In this document: positions 1-8,695 of the stretch, piece after piece
Layout of the letters: each line of letters begins with the position of its first letter
Position numbering within the stretch: the stretch's first letter is position 1
Assembly: GCA_017508315.1 (NCBI GenBank)
Contig: JAFVZE010000099.1
Coordinates: forward strand, 1 to 30,236
Length of the DNA stretch: 30,236 nt
Direction of reading: 5' to 3'
Origin: Kiritimatiellia bacterium
GTDB taxonomy: Bacteria > Verrucomicrobiota > Kiritimatiellia > RFP12 > UBA1067
The notes under the pieces: model-generated
Seen by the model: the letters and a program-made list of their open reading frames with translations, nothing else
Database searches by the model: none
Told to the model about the DNA's origin: nothing
Made by a program: the position numbers and the translations under genes

Positions 1-46
1 CCACGGCGAGCGTCGCCGCAAAAATCGTCATTCCGGGGATTCCCAT
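1..46 (-). CDS. Start of an exported protein of unknown function (partial)
   Basis: Only the first 15 codons lie in the window; the gene runs off the left edge. The visible residues (MGIPGMTIFAATLAV) are hydrophobic and look like the beginning of a signal peptide, although the usual basic n-region is missing. Two in-frame ATGs exist, at 52 and 46. I chose 46 because a full AGGAGG at 60-55 sits 8 nt upstream of it, but only 2 nt upstream of the ATG at 52. A promoter candidate lies about 50 nt further upstream. It is separate from the operon ending at 407. No family can be assigned. Confidence 0.6.
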   Translation of the reverse strand, partial: MGIPGMTIFAATLAV

Positions 47-101
47 CTGCATTTCCTCCTTCAAAATTTTCGCAATAGGTCCATATTCGGCCTTTACGCG
101 G

Positions 102-131
102 ATTGTACCATATTTCCCGCATCCTTCTCAA
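102..131 (-). promoter_or_regulatory. Promoter of the left-edge gene
   Basis: Reading the minus strand, TTGAGA (131-126, one mismatch to the sigma-70-type -35) is followed by an 18-bp spacer and TACAAT (107-102), which is preceded by TGG, giving an extended -10. The predicted transcription start is near 95, about 50 nt before the ATG at 46. The TGGTA(A/C)AAT form matches the -10 elements before both histidine kinase genes in this window. Confidence 0.6.
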
Positions 132-132
132 G

Positions 133-152
133 CGATGATACATCGATGATAC
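133..152. repeat. Direct repeat CGATGATAC x2 upstream of the -35
   Basis: Two perfect 9-bp copies of CGATGATAC (133-141 and 144-152) are separated by 2 bp, a period of 11 bp or about one helical turn. The pair starts 2 bp upstream of the -35 of the left-edge gene and spans roughly -38 to -57, where an activator would bind on one DNA face. The function is inferred from position only. Confidence 0.5.
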
Positions 153-171
153 GAGGGCGCTGGAAAGTCTA

Positions 172-315
172 ATGGAACACTTTTCTATGATGGAGTACCC
201 GAAGTGGACCAGGCACAATGAGAAGAAGGAAAACTTTTTCTTTGCGACAACCAATAACCACCACTGTTCCTCCACTCTAAACTTACCCACTTCTTCACCC
301 ACCAATCATATATAG
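172..315 (+). CDS. Doubtful 47-aa ORF in the left intergenic region
   Basis: The 53-406 gap has one plus-strand frame from ATG 172 to TAG 313-315 (begins MEHFSMMEYPKWTRHNEKKE). A weak GGAAAG lies about 4 nt upstream. The product would be polar, with no signal peptide or membrane segment, and I recognise no family. The stretch is more AT-rich than the flanking genes, so the frame could be chance or a gene remnant. Otherwise 153-330 shows nothing I can name. Confidence 0.15.
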   Translation: MEHFSMMEYPKWTRHNEKKENFFFATTNNHHCSSTLNLPTSSPTNHI

Positions 316-326
316 TACATCTTCTA

Positions 327-344
327 TAGAGGGGGCCCCCACTA
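327..344. repeat. GC-rich inverted repeat downstream of operon A
   Basis: Ten-bp palindrome GGGGGCCCCC (331-340), extended by TAG/CTA on either side across an A-A mismatch. In RNA it would fold with a small central loop. It lies about 65 nt beyond the last stop codon of the minus-strand operon, so it could help to end transcription or protect the 3' end, but no T-run follows. Confidence 0.3.
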
Positions 345-389
345 ATTCCGGCGAACGGGCCCTACCACGAACCGCGGGCAACGGGGACG

Positions 390-405
390 CAGCCCCTCCC
401 GGCTG
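390..405 (-). terminator. Weak hairpin right after the operon A stop codon
   Basis: On the minus strand CAGCC (405-401) pairs with GGCTG (394-390) around a 6-nt loop, starting 1 nt after the TGA of the last operon gene. An overlapping fold GGGG/CCCC is also possible. There is no U-tract, so this is not a textbook intrinsic terminator. It is listed because the operon must end in this region. Confidence 0.25.
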
Positions 406-406
406 A

Positions 407-3349
407 TCACGGATTGGCGGTATCGATTCCGTGGCGGATGGAAAGGTTGCGCAGATATCCCTTGAACGGCTTGATGTCGGCGGGGATTTCCGCGCCGGGC
501 GCGACATTCGACCCGAACACCGCCGTCTGGAAAGTGCGGCCGCGGCGGTTGTACGGCAATACGGCCTTCTCTCCGTTCACCGTGCATACGATAACATTCG
601 CCGATTTGGCCACCTTTATGCGGTTCCATTCGCCGACACGCAGCTTGCCTCGGTGCCTGAGGTGCCGGGGCACGAGCTGCCTGCCGAAGTACGAAAGCAT
701 GACCGAACCGTTTTCCGTCACCAGACGAAGCGTCGTTTCGTGCACTCCGCTGTGCGACATCCGCAGGAGCACGCGGTTTCCGTCATCGTCCGGCTTGATT
801 TCAAATTCAAGCGAATAGCCGCTGGCGACCGGGATGAACTCCTGCGGCAGCGATATATACTGCCCTGTACCGTCGAATCTGATCGCGGGCGCACCGTCCT
901 CGACCGCGATGACGGGGATCGAATTCGTGAACGTCGGCGGATGCTTCTGTTTCGCGTTGTGCCGCATGGGGCGCGGCATCATCCACCCTCCTCCGAGAGC
1001 GGCGTTCCAGCGACGCTCCGCGCCGCGCGCGACAAGCCAATCTCCGTGGCTGACATCGCCGATATCGTAGGTGAAGCAAGGTATCCGCGAAGCGGAAACG
1101 GACATCGGAACCGTCTTGCGCTCGAAATCCGAGGACGTTTCTATCACCCGGTCCGGTCCGGAGGGAAGCTCGGGCACAACCGGAGCCGAGCGCCAGACCT
1201 TTCCCGATTTGGTGACGGCTCTCAACTGGTAGACGGGGAATCTGTTCCGCGAAACGACATGGACATCCATCTTCGCCGACGGCGAATCGATATGGACCGG
1301 ATAATCACACAGGCCGTCCAGCCGCTCGAACTCGAACCGCACGTGGTTCGGCAGCGTCAACGCGTAGAACCCGAGATCGCGGATCTTGCCGAGATCCACG
1401 GGCGGCATGCCCGGCAGCTTGTCGAAATCGAAGACGAGACGCGCCTTCCCCGTTTCGGATTTCGCCACCGCGATAAGCACATGATGATGTTCGGCCACCA
1501 TGAACGACGCCTTTCTCGGCCGCCCTTTCGCCTCGACGCCCTCGACACTGAAGCCGAACCACGGAATGCCCGCTCCGCGCATTTTCCAGTCCGAAACCCC
1601 GGGAATGTCGAACGTGCCCTTCGCGAGGTTGTGATTGTCCCGCGAAGATATGAGCATCTTGAAAACATCGTATTTCGACCGGTCGAACTCGTTCTCCCGG
1701 TCGTACGAGCGCATCTCTTCACAGCCGTCCAGGATCTCGAGCGACGCCAGGTTCTCCTTGCCGGAGTAGGCAGCGCGTATCCCGAAGCCGCCGGCACCGG
1801 ACTTCTCGACCTCCAGCCCGGCCTCCGACGGCACCGCAAGCATCCGCAGCGACTGACGGGAATAAAGAAAACGGTTGCACCATGTAGGATCGAAACGGGT
1901 ACAGTCGAAACCGGTCCAGGTTTTCACCTTGCCGCCGGTTCTCGTCTCCAGCCTGGGAACGACCGCCATTTCACGGGAGAAACGTTCACTCGGCACATAA
2001 TAGCTGAACGCGGTCAGGTTCGTGACCGGCAGACGCTCCCACGGGAAGGAGCAGAGAACCTTCCCGCCGGCCGACGTCAGCACCACCCTCGCCTCGAACG
2101 GCGCCGTGTCGCTTCCGTCGGGAACGTACATCATCTCGGCATGATACGACTCGCCGAGACGCATCTTCTGCCGCGTGCTCAGGATCAGGTTGGGGACCGT
2201 GACGTCATCGCCCGCCCGCGGACGCGGCTCGGTGCCGTCCAGCCGCGAACGGTAGAAGCCCATAATCCGCGCTATCGCGTCGGAACTCGACAGCATCGGC
2301 TGGAAGGACGTGTTCTCGTTCGCCTCGTTCCATTCGAACGCCATTACGAAGTCCACGTTCATCTTCACCGCACCGTCCATGAACGTGCGCAGGCACTCCG
2401 TGCCGTACTGGCCGTGGGTGGGACCGTTCAAATGGTTGATGTAAGCCTGCTCCACATAAGCCCCGAGGTATTTCCTGCCCTTGTATTCGGGACGGTTCAT
2501 CACCTCGATCGTGAGCGGATTCAGATACTTTTCGCAGAGTCCGAGGGGAAGGACCCGTGCGGGATACTCGCCGTTCCTGAAGAAGAACTCATGGCATCTG
2601 ATCTTGAATCCGTCGCAGTATTCAAGACGTTCCACCAGATCCGCCTGATATTGCCGGACAAGCTCATCCGGCAGCTTCTCACCTTCCTTGAGCTCCCCAT
2701 ACTTGACATACATCCTAAGGAACGGCAGTTCGCAGAGATAGATGAACGGCGGGATCTCCGGGTCTTCGCGCAGGAGCTTCACCCATCCGCACTGCTTGTC
2801 CGCGACGTTCCCCCATCCCCAGACGACAAGCTTACCGTCGATACGCGGGGCCGAAGGACATTTCGCCGCCACAAGGATCATGCGTTTCATGTCCGCATAT
2901 GCACGGTTCTTGCGCGACGGCTTGGCGCTGAAATTGTGGAGAACCGGCATCTGTCCGTACCCTTCCGCCGGCTCGTCGGCAAGCCACTTGAACCACCGCC
3001 CCGTGATGTACGGATGCGCGATCATTCCGAATCCGTCGAACCCGCTCCACTTCAGGATGTCGATCTCGTTGCGGAATGCCGCTTTCTGATCCTTCTGCCG
3101 CGCACGTCGGACCGAGACGTCCGTAAACAGCGGCCTGTCGATATAGTGCCACATGAAGTTCTGACCGGCGGTATAGGGCTGACGTTCGGCGTAGACCCAA
3201 ACCTTATCCAGCGTACGGGTCTGCCTGATTTTCGACGCGGCCTCCGCCACCTCGCGCCTGAAGGGTATCTCCCCGGATCCGGCATGAGAAACAACGCCGC
3301 ACGCGACGGCCGCAGCGCATGCAAAAAACTTGATCGGCTCCACTCTCAT
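407..3349 (-). CDS. Secreted GH99/GH71-like glycoside hydrolase with C-terminal LamG domain (copy 1)
   Basis: Predicted 980-aa exported enzyme acting on an extracellular or periplasmic glycan. A signal peptide occupies about residues 1-24. Residues ~50-370 look like a TIM barrel (ILKWSGFDGFG near its start), ending in EWNEANENTSF with W340, E342 and E345. This resembles the WNEWxEG acid cluster of GH99/WbsX-type proteins; GH71 is an alternative. A beta-rich middle part follows (~390-790), then a LamG/ConA-like domain (~800-980). The longer frame begins with GTG at 3367; I chose ATG 3349 because its N-terminus aligns with that of the paralogue at 8695-11658, although GGAG is then only 2 nt away (GTG 3343 would have better spacing). 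It is the last gene of operon A, 27 nt after the DUF5107 gene. Substrate unknown; known GH99 enzymes cut alpha-mannosides. Confidence 0.75.
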   Translation of the reverse strand: MRVEPIKFFACAAAVACGVVSHAGSGEIPFRREVAEAASKIRQTRTLDKVWVYAERQPYTAGQNFMWHYIDRPLFTDVSVRRARQKDQKAAFRNEIDILKWSGFDGFGMIAHPYITGRWFKWLADEPAEGYGQMPVLHNFSAKPSRKNRAYADMKRMILVAAKCPSAPRIDGKLVVWGWGNVADKQCGWVKLLREDPEIPPFIYLCELPFLRMYVKYGELKEGEKLPDELVRQYQADLVERLEYCDGFKIRCHEFFFRNGEYPARVLPLGLCEKYLNPLTIEVMNRPEYKGRKYLGAYVEQAYINHLNGPTHGQYGTECLRTFMDGAVKMNVDFVMAFEWNEANENTSFQPMLSSSDAIARIMGFYRSRLDGTEPRPRAGDDVTVPNLILSTRQKMRLGESYHAEMMYVPDGSDTAPFEARVVLTSAGGKVLCSFPWERLPVTNLTAFSYYVPSERFSREMAVVPRLETRTGGKVKTWTGFDCTRFDPTWCNRFLYSRQSLRMLAVPSEAGLEVEKSGAGGFGIRAAYSGKENLASLEILDGCEEMRSYDRENEFDRSKYDVFKMLISSRDNHNLAKGTFDIPGVSDWKMRGAGIPWFGFSVEGVEAKGRPRKASFMVAEHHHVLIAVAKSETGKARLVFDFDKLPGMPPVDLGKIRDLGFYALTLPNHVRFEFERLDGLCDYPVHIDSPSAKMDVHVVSRNRFPVYQLRAVTKSGKVWRSAPVVPELPSGPDRVIETSSDFERKTVPMSVSASRIPCFTYDIGDVSHGDWLVARGAERRWNAALGGGWMMPRPMRHNAKQKHPPTFTNSIPVIAVEDGAPAIRFDGTGQYISLPQEFIPVASGYSLEFEIKPDDDGNRVLLRMSHSGVHETTLRLVTENGSVMLSYFGRQLVPRHLRHRGKLRVGEWNRIKVAKSANVIVCTVNGEKAVLPYNRRGRTFQTAVFGSNVAPGAEIPADIKPFKGYLRNLSIRHGIDTANP

Positions 3350-3376
3350 TACTCCTTTTTTCAGCACATGGAATCT

Positions 3377-6300
3377 TCAGCGGCCGAAGGTGAAGGTGAC
3401 GACGCGCTTTTCCCCCAGACGGAGATTGTAGAACAGCACCCTGTCGCCGGGGAAGGAGGCTTTCACATCCCCTTCGGCGGCAAAGGCTACCTCCATCGAA
3501 TCCGTGCGGACGCAGACGTTCTCGATCTCTACCTCCAGCCGGGCCGGCTTTCCGCCGGAGGCGGGATGGAAGCGGCTCGAGACCTTCCAGTCGTCGGTGT
3601 TTGATATGCGGGTGACGACACCTTTCTTTTCGGAGACTTCGGCCACGGGCCTGCAAAGGCCGTTGAACGTGACCGAGAGCACCGCTGGGCCGCTCATCGC
3701 GGCGACGTCGTTCATGACGGGCACAAGGACCGCATGGTGCGGAGCCGCGGCGGACGGCGCGAGCGCGGCCGCGCGGTATTCGGCCACCGCCGGCTCGGCG
3801 AAGCCGGACGGCTTGCGCACCCTGAACGAATATGCGCCTGTCGCGGCCTTCAGGATGCGGGTGCGGCCGGCATCCGTCACCGTGAACGGAACGCTCTTTT
3901 CGACCGTCCTGCGGTCCCTGTCCAGACCTTCCACCGACACCGCACGGTACGGAAGCTCGAGATACGTCCATCCGTCAAGCGTGTCGAGCGGGATGACCTC
4001 TTCCGTGCCGTCGTCGGCGGGAAGCCTCACCACTTCACCGTCGGTGGCGCCGCCGGGGCAGTCGAGCGCGTTGCCGCGGCCGTTCATGTATACGTACTCC
4101 GGCGAGCGGCAGAAGGAAACGCGAAGTCCGTTCCGATCACCGGCGAACACGACCGTGTCCGCGTTCTCCGCGTACACGCCGAGCGCCGGGAGATCGAGTT
4201 CGCCGCCGGCGAACGGTATCCGCATGCGCTCGCCGTCAACGGACCCGTTCACGACGACCTTCGTCCCGCCGTCGTACTCGACAAGGGCCTGGTTGCGCGA
4301 GAACGTCCCGTCCCAGGCAGCGGCCGACGAGGTGACAAGCTCTCCGGCGGCGTTCGCGTAGCGGATCGACTTCACGTTCTCCGCCGCATACGCCGAGGCG
4401 ATCGCGAGATTCATGTAATAGGCGTAGGTGACGTGTTCGGGCAGCAGGAACGCGGTGTGCCCGTACGCGAGCTGGTAGGCGAGATAGAAATCGATCTCGC
4501 CCCATTTGGATCCGGGACGCTTCGAACCGCCGAAGAGCATGCCTGTGTACGGTCCGTGATCTGCGCATTTCGGATGCATCCTCAGGAGCGCGAAATCGAG
4601 AATCCAGGGATGGTCTCCGAAGCCGTAGACCATGTCCTGGGCGTAGTTCTGGTCCACGATGCCGACGTAGTAGAAGTGGTTGCCGCCCTCGGAACTGACA
4701 GGCCCTCCCCAGGCCTTCCTCTGAAGCAGCATGATCTCGCCGTGCGCGTAGTAGGTCTGGGCGAACGTTCCGGCTCCGGGCACGCGCGCGTCGTAATCCG
4801 TCCGGCGCCACGGCGCCTGTGCCGTGTGCACGTCGCAGTAGGCGGTGTTGAAGCCGTAGATCGACTGGATGACAGGCGAGAGCTTTTCGCACATCTCCAG
4901 ACCGTAAAGCGGCTTCGGCGCGAAACACCTCGTCCACGACTCGAGGAACGAGCCGTCGCTCCGCCTGAGCAGACGGTCCGAATGCCAGTGTTCGTTGACG
5001 GGGCTGAGATCGGTGAAATTGTTGTAGGGGCCGTAATGATATCCGTTTGTCGCGATCATCCAGCGGGTATAGTCGATCTGCGCCCGGTTGCCGCCACGTT
5101 GCGGCGCGGCGTTCGTCCTGAAGGTGAAGCTCTCGTTGCCGTGCCGCCACATGTCTTCGTGATCCACGCAGATGACGTTCTTGACGCCCTTGCGGAGATA
5201 GTCGAGCACGCGCCTGCGGTTGACGTCGCGGTTGCCGCGCGCGGCGTTCGACGTCCAGGCCGTGGACCCGGCGAGCTTCCTGTACGGGGAAACGGGGTTG
5301 GGTATCTCCGGCAGCGTCGCCTCGAAGCGGCGCGAGACCGTCCACACGAACCGCTCGTACACGTCGTTGCGCCGTCCGTCTGTCTTCCTGCCGTATGACA
5401 CGCCGCTGCACGCCGCGACGCCGCGGTCGCCGACCGCCGAAGGCATCGTAGGCTCCGAGGCGCTGGACTGCGTCCAGTCGAACATCGCGGAAACGAAGAC
5501 CTTCTCCCCTCCGGCATCCGCCGCCAGCACCGCCGGACGGAAGTCCCACGAAAACGGACGCAGCGGCAGGAACGGGATCGGATAGCGCTTCGTCGTCTCC
5601 CTGTCCACGCCGACCTCGCCGAACCTGAGTTCCGAGACGTCGCCGCCCTTCACGACCACATCCGCGACCACGCTGTCGCCGACGCGGCGGAACGTCGCCT
5701 TCGCGCCGGATGCGGCGCTGCGCGGCCACACTCCGCCGCCGAGCGCGAGCGGGATCCACCTGCCGCCGTTGACGCGGAACGCGAGGTCGTCCCATTCGCC
5801 GTCCTTCTCCGGGAAGCGGAACTCGATCGCGTCATCGGCCTTTTCGACCTGCGGGACGATGGTCGTGTCCGTCGTCGGGAACGGAAGCCGTCCCCCGCCG
5901 GTGTTGGCGCCCTGATCCTGACCGGCGAACACCTGCACGCCGCGCTTCGGGCGGGCGGCGAACGAAAGCGGCTTCAGCTCTTCGGTCCAGACGCAGACGC
6001 TCGTGAAATCAAGGCTGTCGAACCGCTCGTTCGTCCCGCCGACGATCCGCCAGCCGAGGAACCGGCAGCCCGGACGCTTCGTCCGTTCGATGCGGTCGTA
6101 CGGCACCTTGTACTGGAACTTGCACCATTCGAGATGATGAACCCATGTACATCCGATCTCGAACGCGGAACCGTCCGCATCCTCGAAAAGGCCTACCGCA
6201 TCGACCATCGGTACCGTGAGCTTCAATCCCGCCTGCCAACGCGAACCGTAGTGGTTGTTCCCGTACATCCAGTAGCTGAACGTATCGAAGGCCGGCAGCT

Positions 6301-8695
6301 CGACCGGGGACTTGAGCAGCAGTTTGACTTCGGGATTCTCTCCGGTCGCGCGGTATTCGAGCCTCAGCGTGCCGTCTCCGAAGAGAAGATGCTCCGTGCC
6401 GGTGGAAACCCTCGCCTCGGCGTTCGAGCAGACCACCGTCCAGCCGTCGGAGGAGACAAGCGGCAGAACCGGGGGAACTTCGTCGGCGCGCCGGTCCGCC
6501 CGGACAAGTTCATAGGGACGGCGCGAATCGAGATCCTTCGGGAACGGCTTGCCGGTACCGAGATTTTCCGGATACGTGCCGGCGGCCTTCTCGTCGCCGA
6601 GCGCCTTCCAAGCCGCCTGCCAGATCTTCGTCGCGTTGCGTCCGAATTCGGAGGGCAGGATTCTCACACCCTTCAGGAACCCGACGCACTCGCGGTTTTT
6701 GCCCCTGCGCTGCAGCGTCTCCGCATACATGAGCTCGAGCGGGTTCTTGCCGGGGAAACGCTTCAGATAACCGGCGAGAACCTCCTCCGCGGCTTCGAGC
6801 CCGTTGGTGGAGAGATGATATCCGGCCAGCGCCGTCCCGACGCGCCAGCCGTCGCCGAGACGCTGCGCCGCCAGGATGTCGGCAAGCGCGGCGGCTCCCT
6901 TGCGGCGGCGGGAACGGAAAAGCCTGAACGCGGCGTCCTCGACCTCTCCGCACTCCTCGAGAAGCGCATCGGCCTCTTCGTCACGGCCTACGGCGATGAA
7001 CTTCACGGCCTTGTCGTACTTGATCTCCCACCCCTTCCGGTCGCGGACGGGGGCAGGCTTCGGCTCTGCGGCGAACACGGGCCAGTCCCGCTCGAATCCG
7101 CGGACGAGGGCGTCGGCCTTCGCCGTCTCGCCCAGGCGGCGCGCGATCCTGATCTCGAGACGTCGCGCGTTGATGTTGAGGGCGTTCGCCTCGAGACTCT
7201 TCGCGGCAAGCCGACGCGCCTCGGCGGTGTTCCCGCGCCTGAATTCGATTTCGGCCATGGCAGCCTGGGCGGCGGAGCGGTATTCCATGGAATACGCCGC
7301 GAGACCGAAGCGTTCGAGGGCTGTCACGTCCTCGCCGAGCTTCACGGCGGCGAGCGCGTCGATGTAGTTCCCTCCGGGCGAATAGGCGTTCACCGCCAGC
7401 GAGCGGGCGGCATGGGTGCGCGCCTTCTTCCATTCGCCCCGCCGGTAGGCGATCTCCGCCGCGAGCTCCAGCGCCGGCGGGAAATCGGGGTTCTTCCCGA
7501 GCGATCTGGCGACGAGTTCGCTTGCCTCGCGGATCTTCTTGAGCGAACGCATCTGCTGCTCGGCCTCGAGGTAAAGCCCGTACGCGCCGTCCCAGTCGAA
7601 CGTCGCGGGGGACTGCACCGGACGCGAAGTCTGGTTCGCGAGCTTTTCGTGTTCGTCGATCTTCGAGCGGTCGCGCATCACGCCCCAGCGCTCGACAAAG
7701 ACGTCCGTTCGTCCCGGCGAGAACGTCGGATGCTTGAACGGCGTTTTCCACGTGTCGCCCTGAGGCTGGTTGAACGCCCTGCCCGACTGGAGTTCGATGT
7801 ACTGTCCGTCCGTGTCTGTAAGCAGATCTTCCCAGATGCCGCCGGCGCGGGACAGCGCCCACATGAAGATCTTCCGTCCGTACTTCTCGCCGTGGTCGCA
7901 TTCGTGATAGGAGCCGAAGCCCGCCTTCGGCCACCAGATGCCGAAGAACCGCTCGTCGCCTCCGACGATGTGGTAGCTCTTCGCTCCGCCGAAGGCGTTC
8001 TCCCCGTAGACGGCAAGGTTGCGCCCCATGTTGTCGAAGGGCCAGGCATGAGAGTCTCCGTCATGCCCGATCCGGTGCGTGCCGGGATAGCTCACCTCGG
8101 GATTGCCGCGCGCCGTGTAGGCCGCCGTCATCCACTGGTAGTACGGTTCGTCCAGCTCGGACGAGTTGAACCACTGCGAACGCGTGGTGAAATGGTCTTC
8201 GCCGTCCTTAAGTCGGACCTCCACCTGCCAGGAGGTGCCGCACACCTTTTCAGTGTTGCCGCAGAAATACGAGACCGAGCCGTCGGAGTTTTCGCGGGTC
8301 GTCCACGGGACGGGCGAAGCCGTGGTCGGGGAATGTCCGAACACCCCGAAGTTGAACTCGATGCCGCCCGAACACCACGGGCCGCACGTGGCGATGTCAC
8401 GGAACTTGACCGCGTGGTTGAAGTATATGAACTCGCGTCCCGTCAGCTTGTCGACCGCGCCCCACACCTTGCCGCCGACATCGGGCAGCATCGTGACCTT
8501 GAGACGGTCGGACTCCAGCGTCACCGTCCGCCATGCCTGCGTGACGGCCTTGTCCGTCGTTCCGTCGTGCCTGACGTACGGCCAGTAGTATTTTTCCGGC
8601 GCGGGAACGGGATCGGGATCGGAATACGGATATGTGGGAAAATCGCGCTCTCCCACGGTGACGGTCGCCGCCAGCAGCAGCATCAAAAAGTTCAT
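3377..8695 (-). CDS. Giant DUF5107-TPR protein fused to a GH101/GH129-like glycosidase
   Basis: A 1772-aa protein with a short hydrophobic N-terminus that may be a signal peptide lacking a basic n-region. In order: DUF5107 beta-sandwich (~35-330; LKVTMLPDVGGKVWG and CSGGIEFNFG are typical), TPR-like helices (~360-680), a jelly-roll CBM-like region (~740-935), another beta-sandwich (~940-1130), a TIM-barrel-like domain (~1150-1440) and C-terminal beta domains. In the barrel, D1288 (YCDVH) and E1336 (SSEGG) are the best nucleophile and acid/base candidates, recalling the retaining endo/exo-alpha-GalNAc hydrolases GH101 and GH129. DUF5107-TPR alone is a familiar form; here it is joined to a second catalytic unit. 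Its ATG overlaps the TGA of the upstream GH99-like gene (TGATG), with GAAAGG ahead of it, so translation is probably coupled. A TTG one codon earlier is possible. Family call of the barrel is by eye. Confidence 0.7.
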   Translation of the reverse strand: MNFLMLLLAATVTVGERDFPTYPYSDPDPVPAPEKYYWPYVRHDGTTDKAVTQAWRTVTLESDRLKVTMLPDVGGKVWGAVDKLTGREFIYFNHAVKFRDIATCGPWCSGGIEFNFGVFGHSPTTASPVPWTTRENSDGSVSYFCGNTEKVCGTSWQVEVRLKDGEDHFTTRSQWFNSSELDEPYYQWMTAAYTARGNPEVSYPGTHRIGHDGDSHAWPFDNMGRNLAVYGENAFGGAKSYHIVGGDERFFGIWWPKAGFGSYHECDHGEKYGRKIFMWALSRAGGIWEDLLTDTDGQYIELQSGRAFNQPQGDTWKTPFKHPTFSPGRTDVFVERWGVMRDRSKIDEHEKLANQTSRPVQSPATFDWDGAYGLYLEAEQQMRSLKKIREASELVARSLGKNPDFPPALELAAEIAYRRGEWKKARTHAARSLAVNAYSPGGNYIDALAAVKLGEDVTALERFGLAAYSMEYRSAAQAAMAEIEFRRGNTAEARRLAAKSLEANALNINARRLEIRIARRLGETAKADALVRGFERDWPVFAAEPKPAPVRDRKGWEIKYDKAVKFIAVGRDEEADALLEECGEVEDAAFRLFRSRRRKGAAALADILAAQRLGDGWRVGTALAGYHLSTNGLEAAEEVLAGYLKRFPGKNPLELMYAETLQRRGKNRECVGFLKGVRILPSEFGRNATKIWQAAWKALGDEKAAGTYPENLGTGKPFPKDLDSRRPYELVRADRRADEVPPVLPLVSSDGWTVVCSNAEARVSTGTEHLLFGDGTLRLEYRATGENPEVKLLLKSPVELPAFDTFSYWMYGNNHYGSRWQAGLKLTVPMVDAVGLFEDADGSAFEIGCTWVHHLEWCKFQYKVPYDRIERTKRPGCRFLGWRIVGGTNERFDSLDFTSVCVWTEELKPLSFAARPKRGVQVFAGQDQGANTGGGRLPFPTTDTTIVPQVEKADDAIEFRFPEKDGEWDDLAFRVNGGRWIPLALGGGVWPRSAASGAKATFRRVGDSVVADVVVKGGDVSELRFGEVGVDRETTKRYPIPFLPLRPFSWDFRPAVLAADAGGEKVFVSAMFDWTQSSASEPTMPSAVGDRGVAACSGVSYGRKTDGRRNDVYERFVWTVSRRFEATLPEIPNPVSPYRKLAGSTAWTSNAARGNRDVNRRRVLDYLRKGVKNVICVDHEDMWRHGNESFTFRTNAAPQRGGNRAQIDYTRWMIATNGYHYGPYNNFTDLSPVNEHWHSDRLLRRSDGSFLESWTRCFAPKPLYGLEMCEKLSPVIQSIYGFNTAYCDVHTAQAPWRRTDYDARVPGAGTFAQTYYAHGEIMLLQRKAWGGPVSSEGGNHFYYVGIVDQNYAQDMVYGFGDHPWILDFALLRMHPKCADHGPYTGMLFGGSKRPGSKWGEIDFYLAYQLAYGHTAFLLPEHVTYAYYMNLAIASAYAAENVKSIRYANAAGELVTSSAAAWDGTFSRNQALVEYDGGTKVVVNGSVDGERMRIPFAGGELDLPALGVYAENADTVVFAGDRNGLRVSFCRSPEYVYMNGRGNALDCPGGATDGEVVRLPADDGTEEVIPLDTLDGWTYLELPYRAVSVEGLDRDRRTVEKSVPFTVTDAGRTRILKAATGAYSFRVRKPSGFAEPAVAEYRAAALAPSAAAPHHAVLVPVMNDVAAMSGPAVLSVTFNGLCRPVAEVSEKKGVVTRISNTDDWKVSSRFHPASGGKPARLEVEIENVCVRTDSMEVAFAAEGDVKASFPGDRVLFYNLRLGEKRVVTFTFGR

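Noticed and set aside
431..3604. Plus-strand open frame of 1057 codons opposite the first GH99-like gene
   Set aside because: It is antisense to a gene with signal peptide and recognisable domains. Its product is Arg/His-rich without domains, as expected for a stop-poor antisense frame in high-GC DNA.
4236..5795. Minus-strand 519-codon frame inside the DUF5107 gene
   Set aside because: Out-of-frame Arg-rich shadow of the real coding frame.
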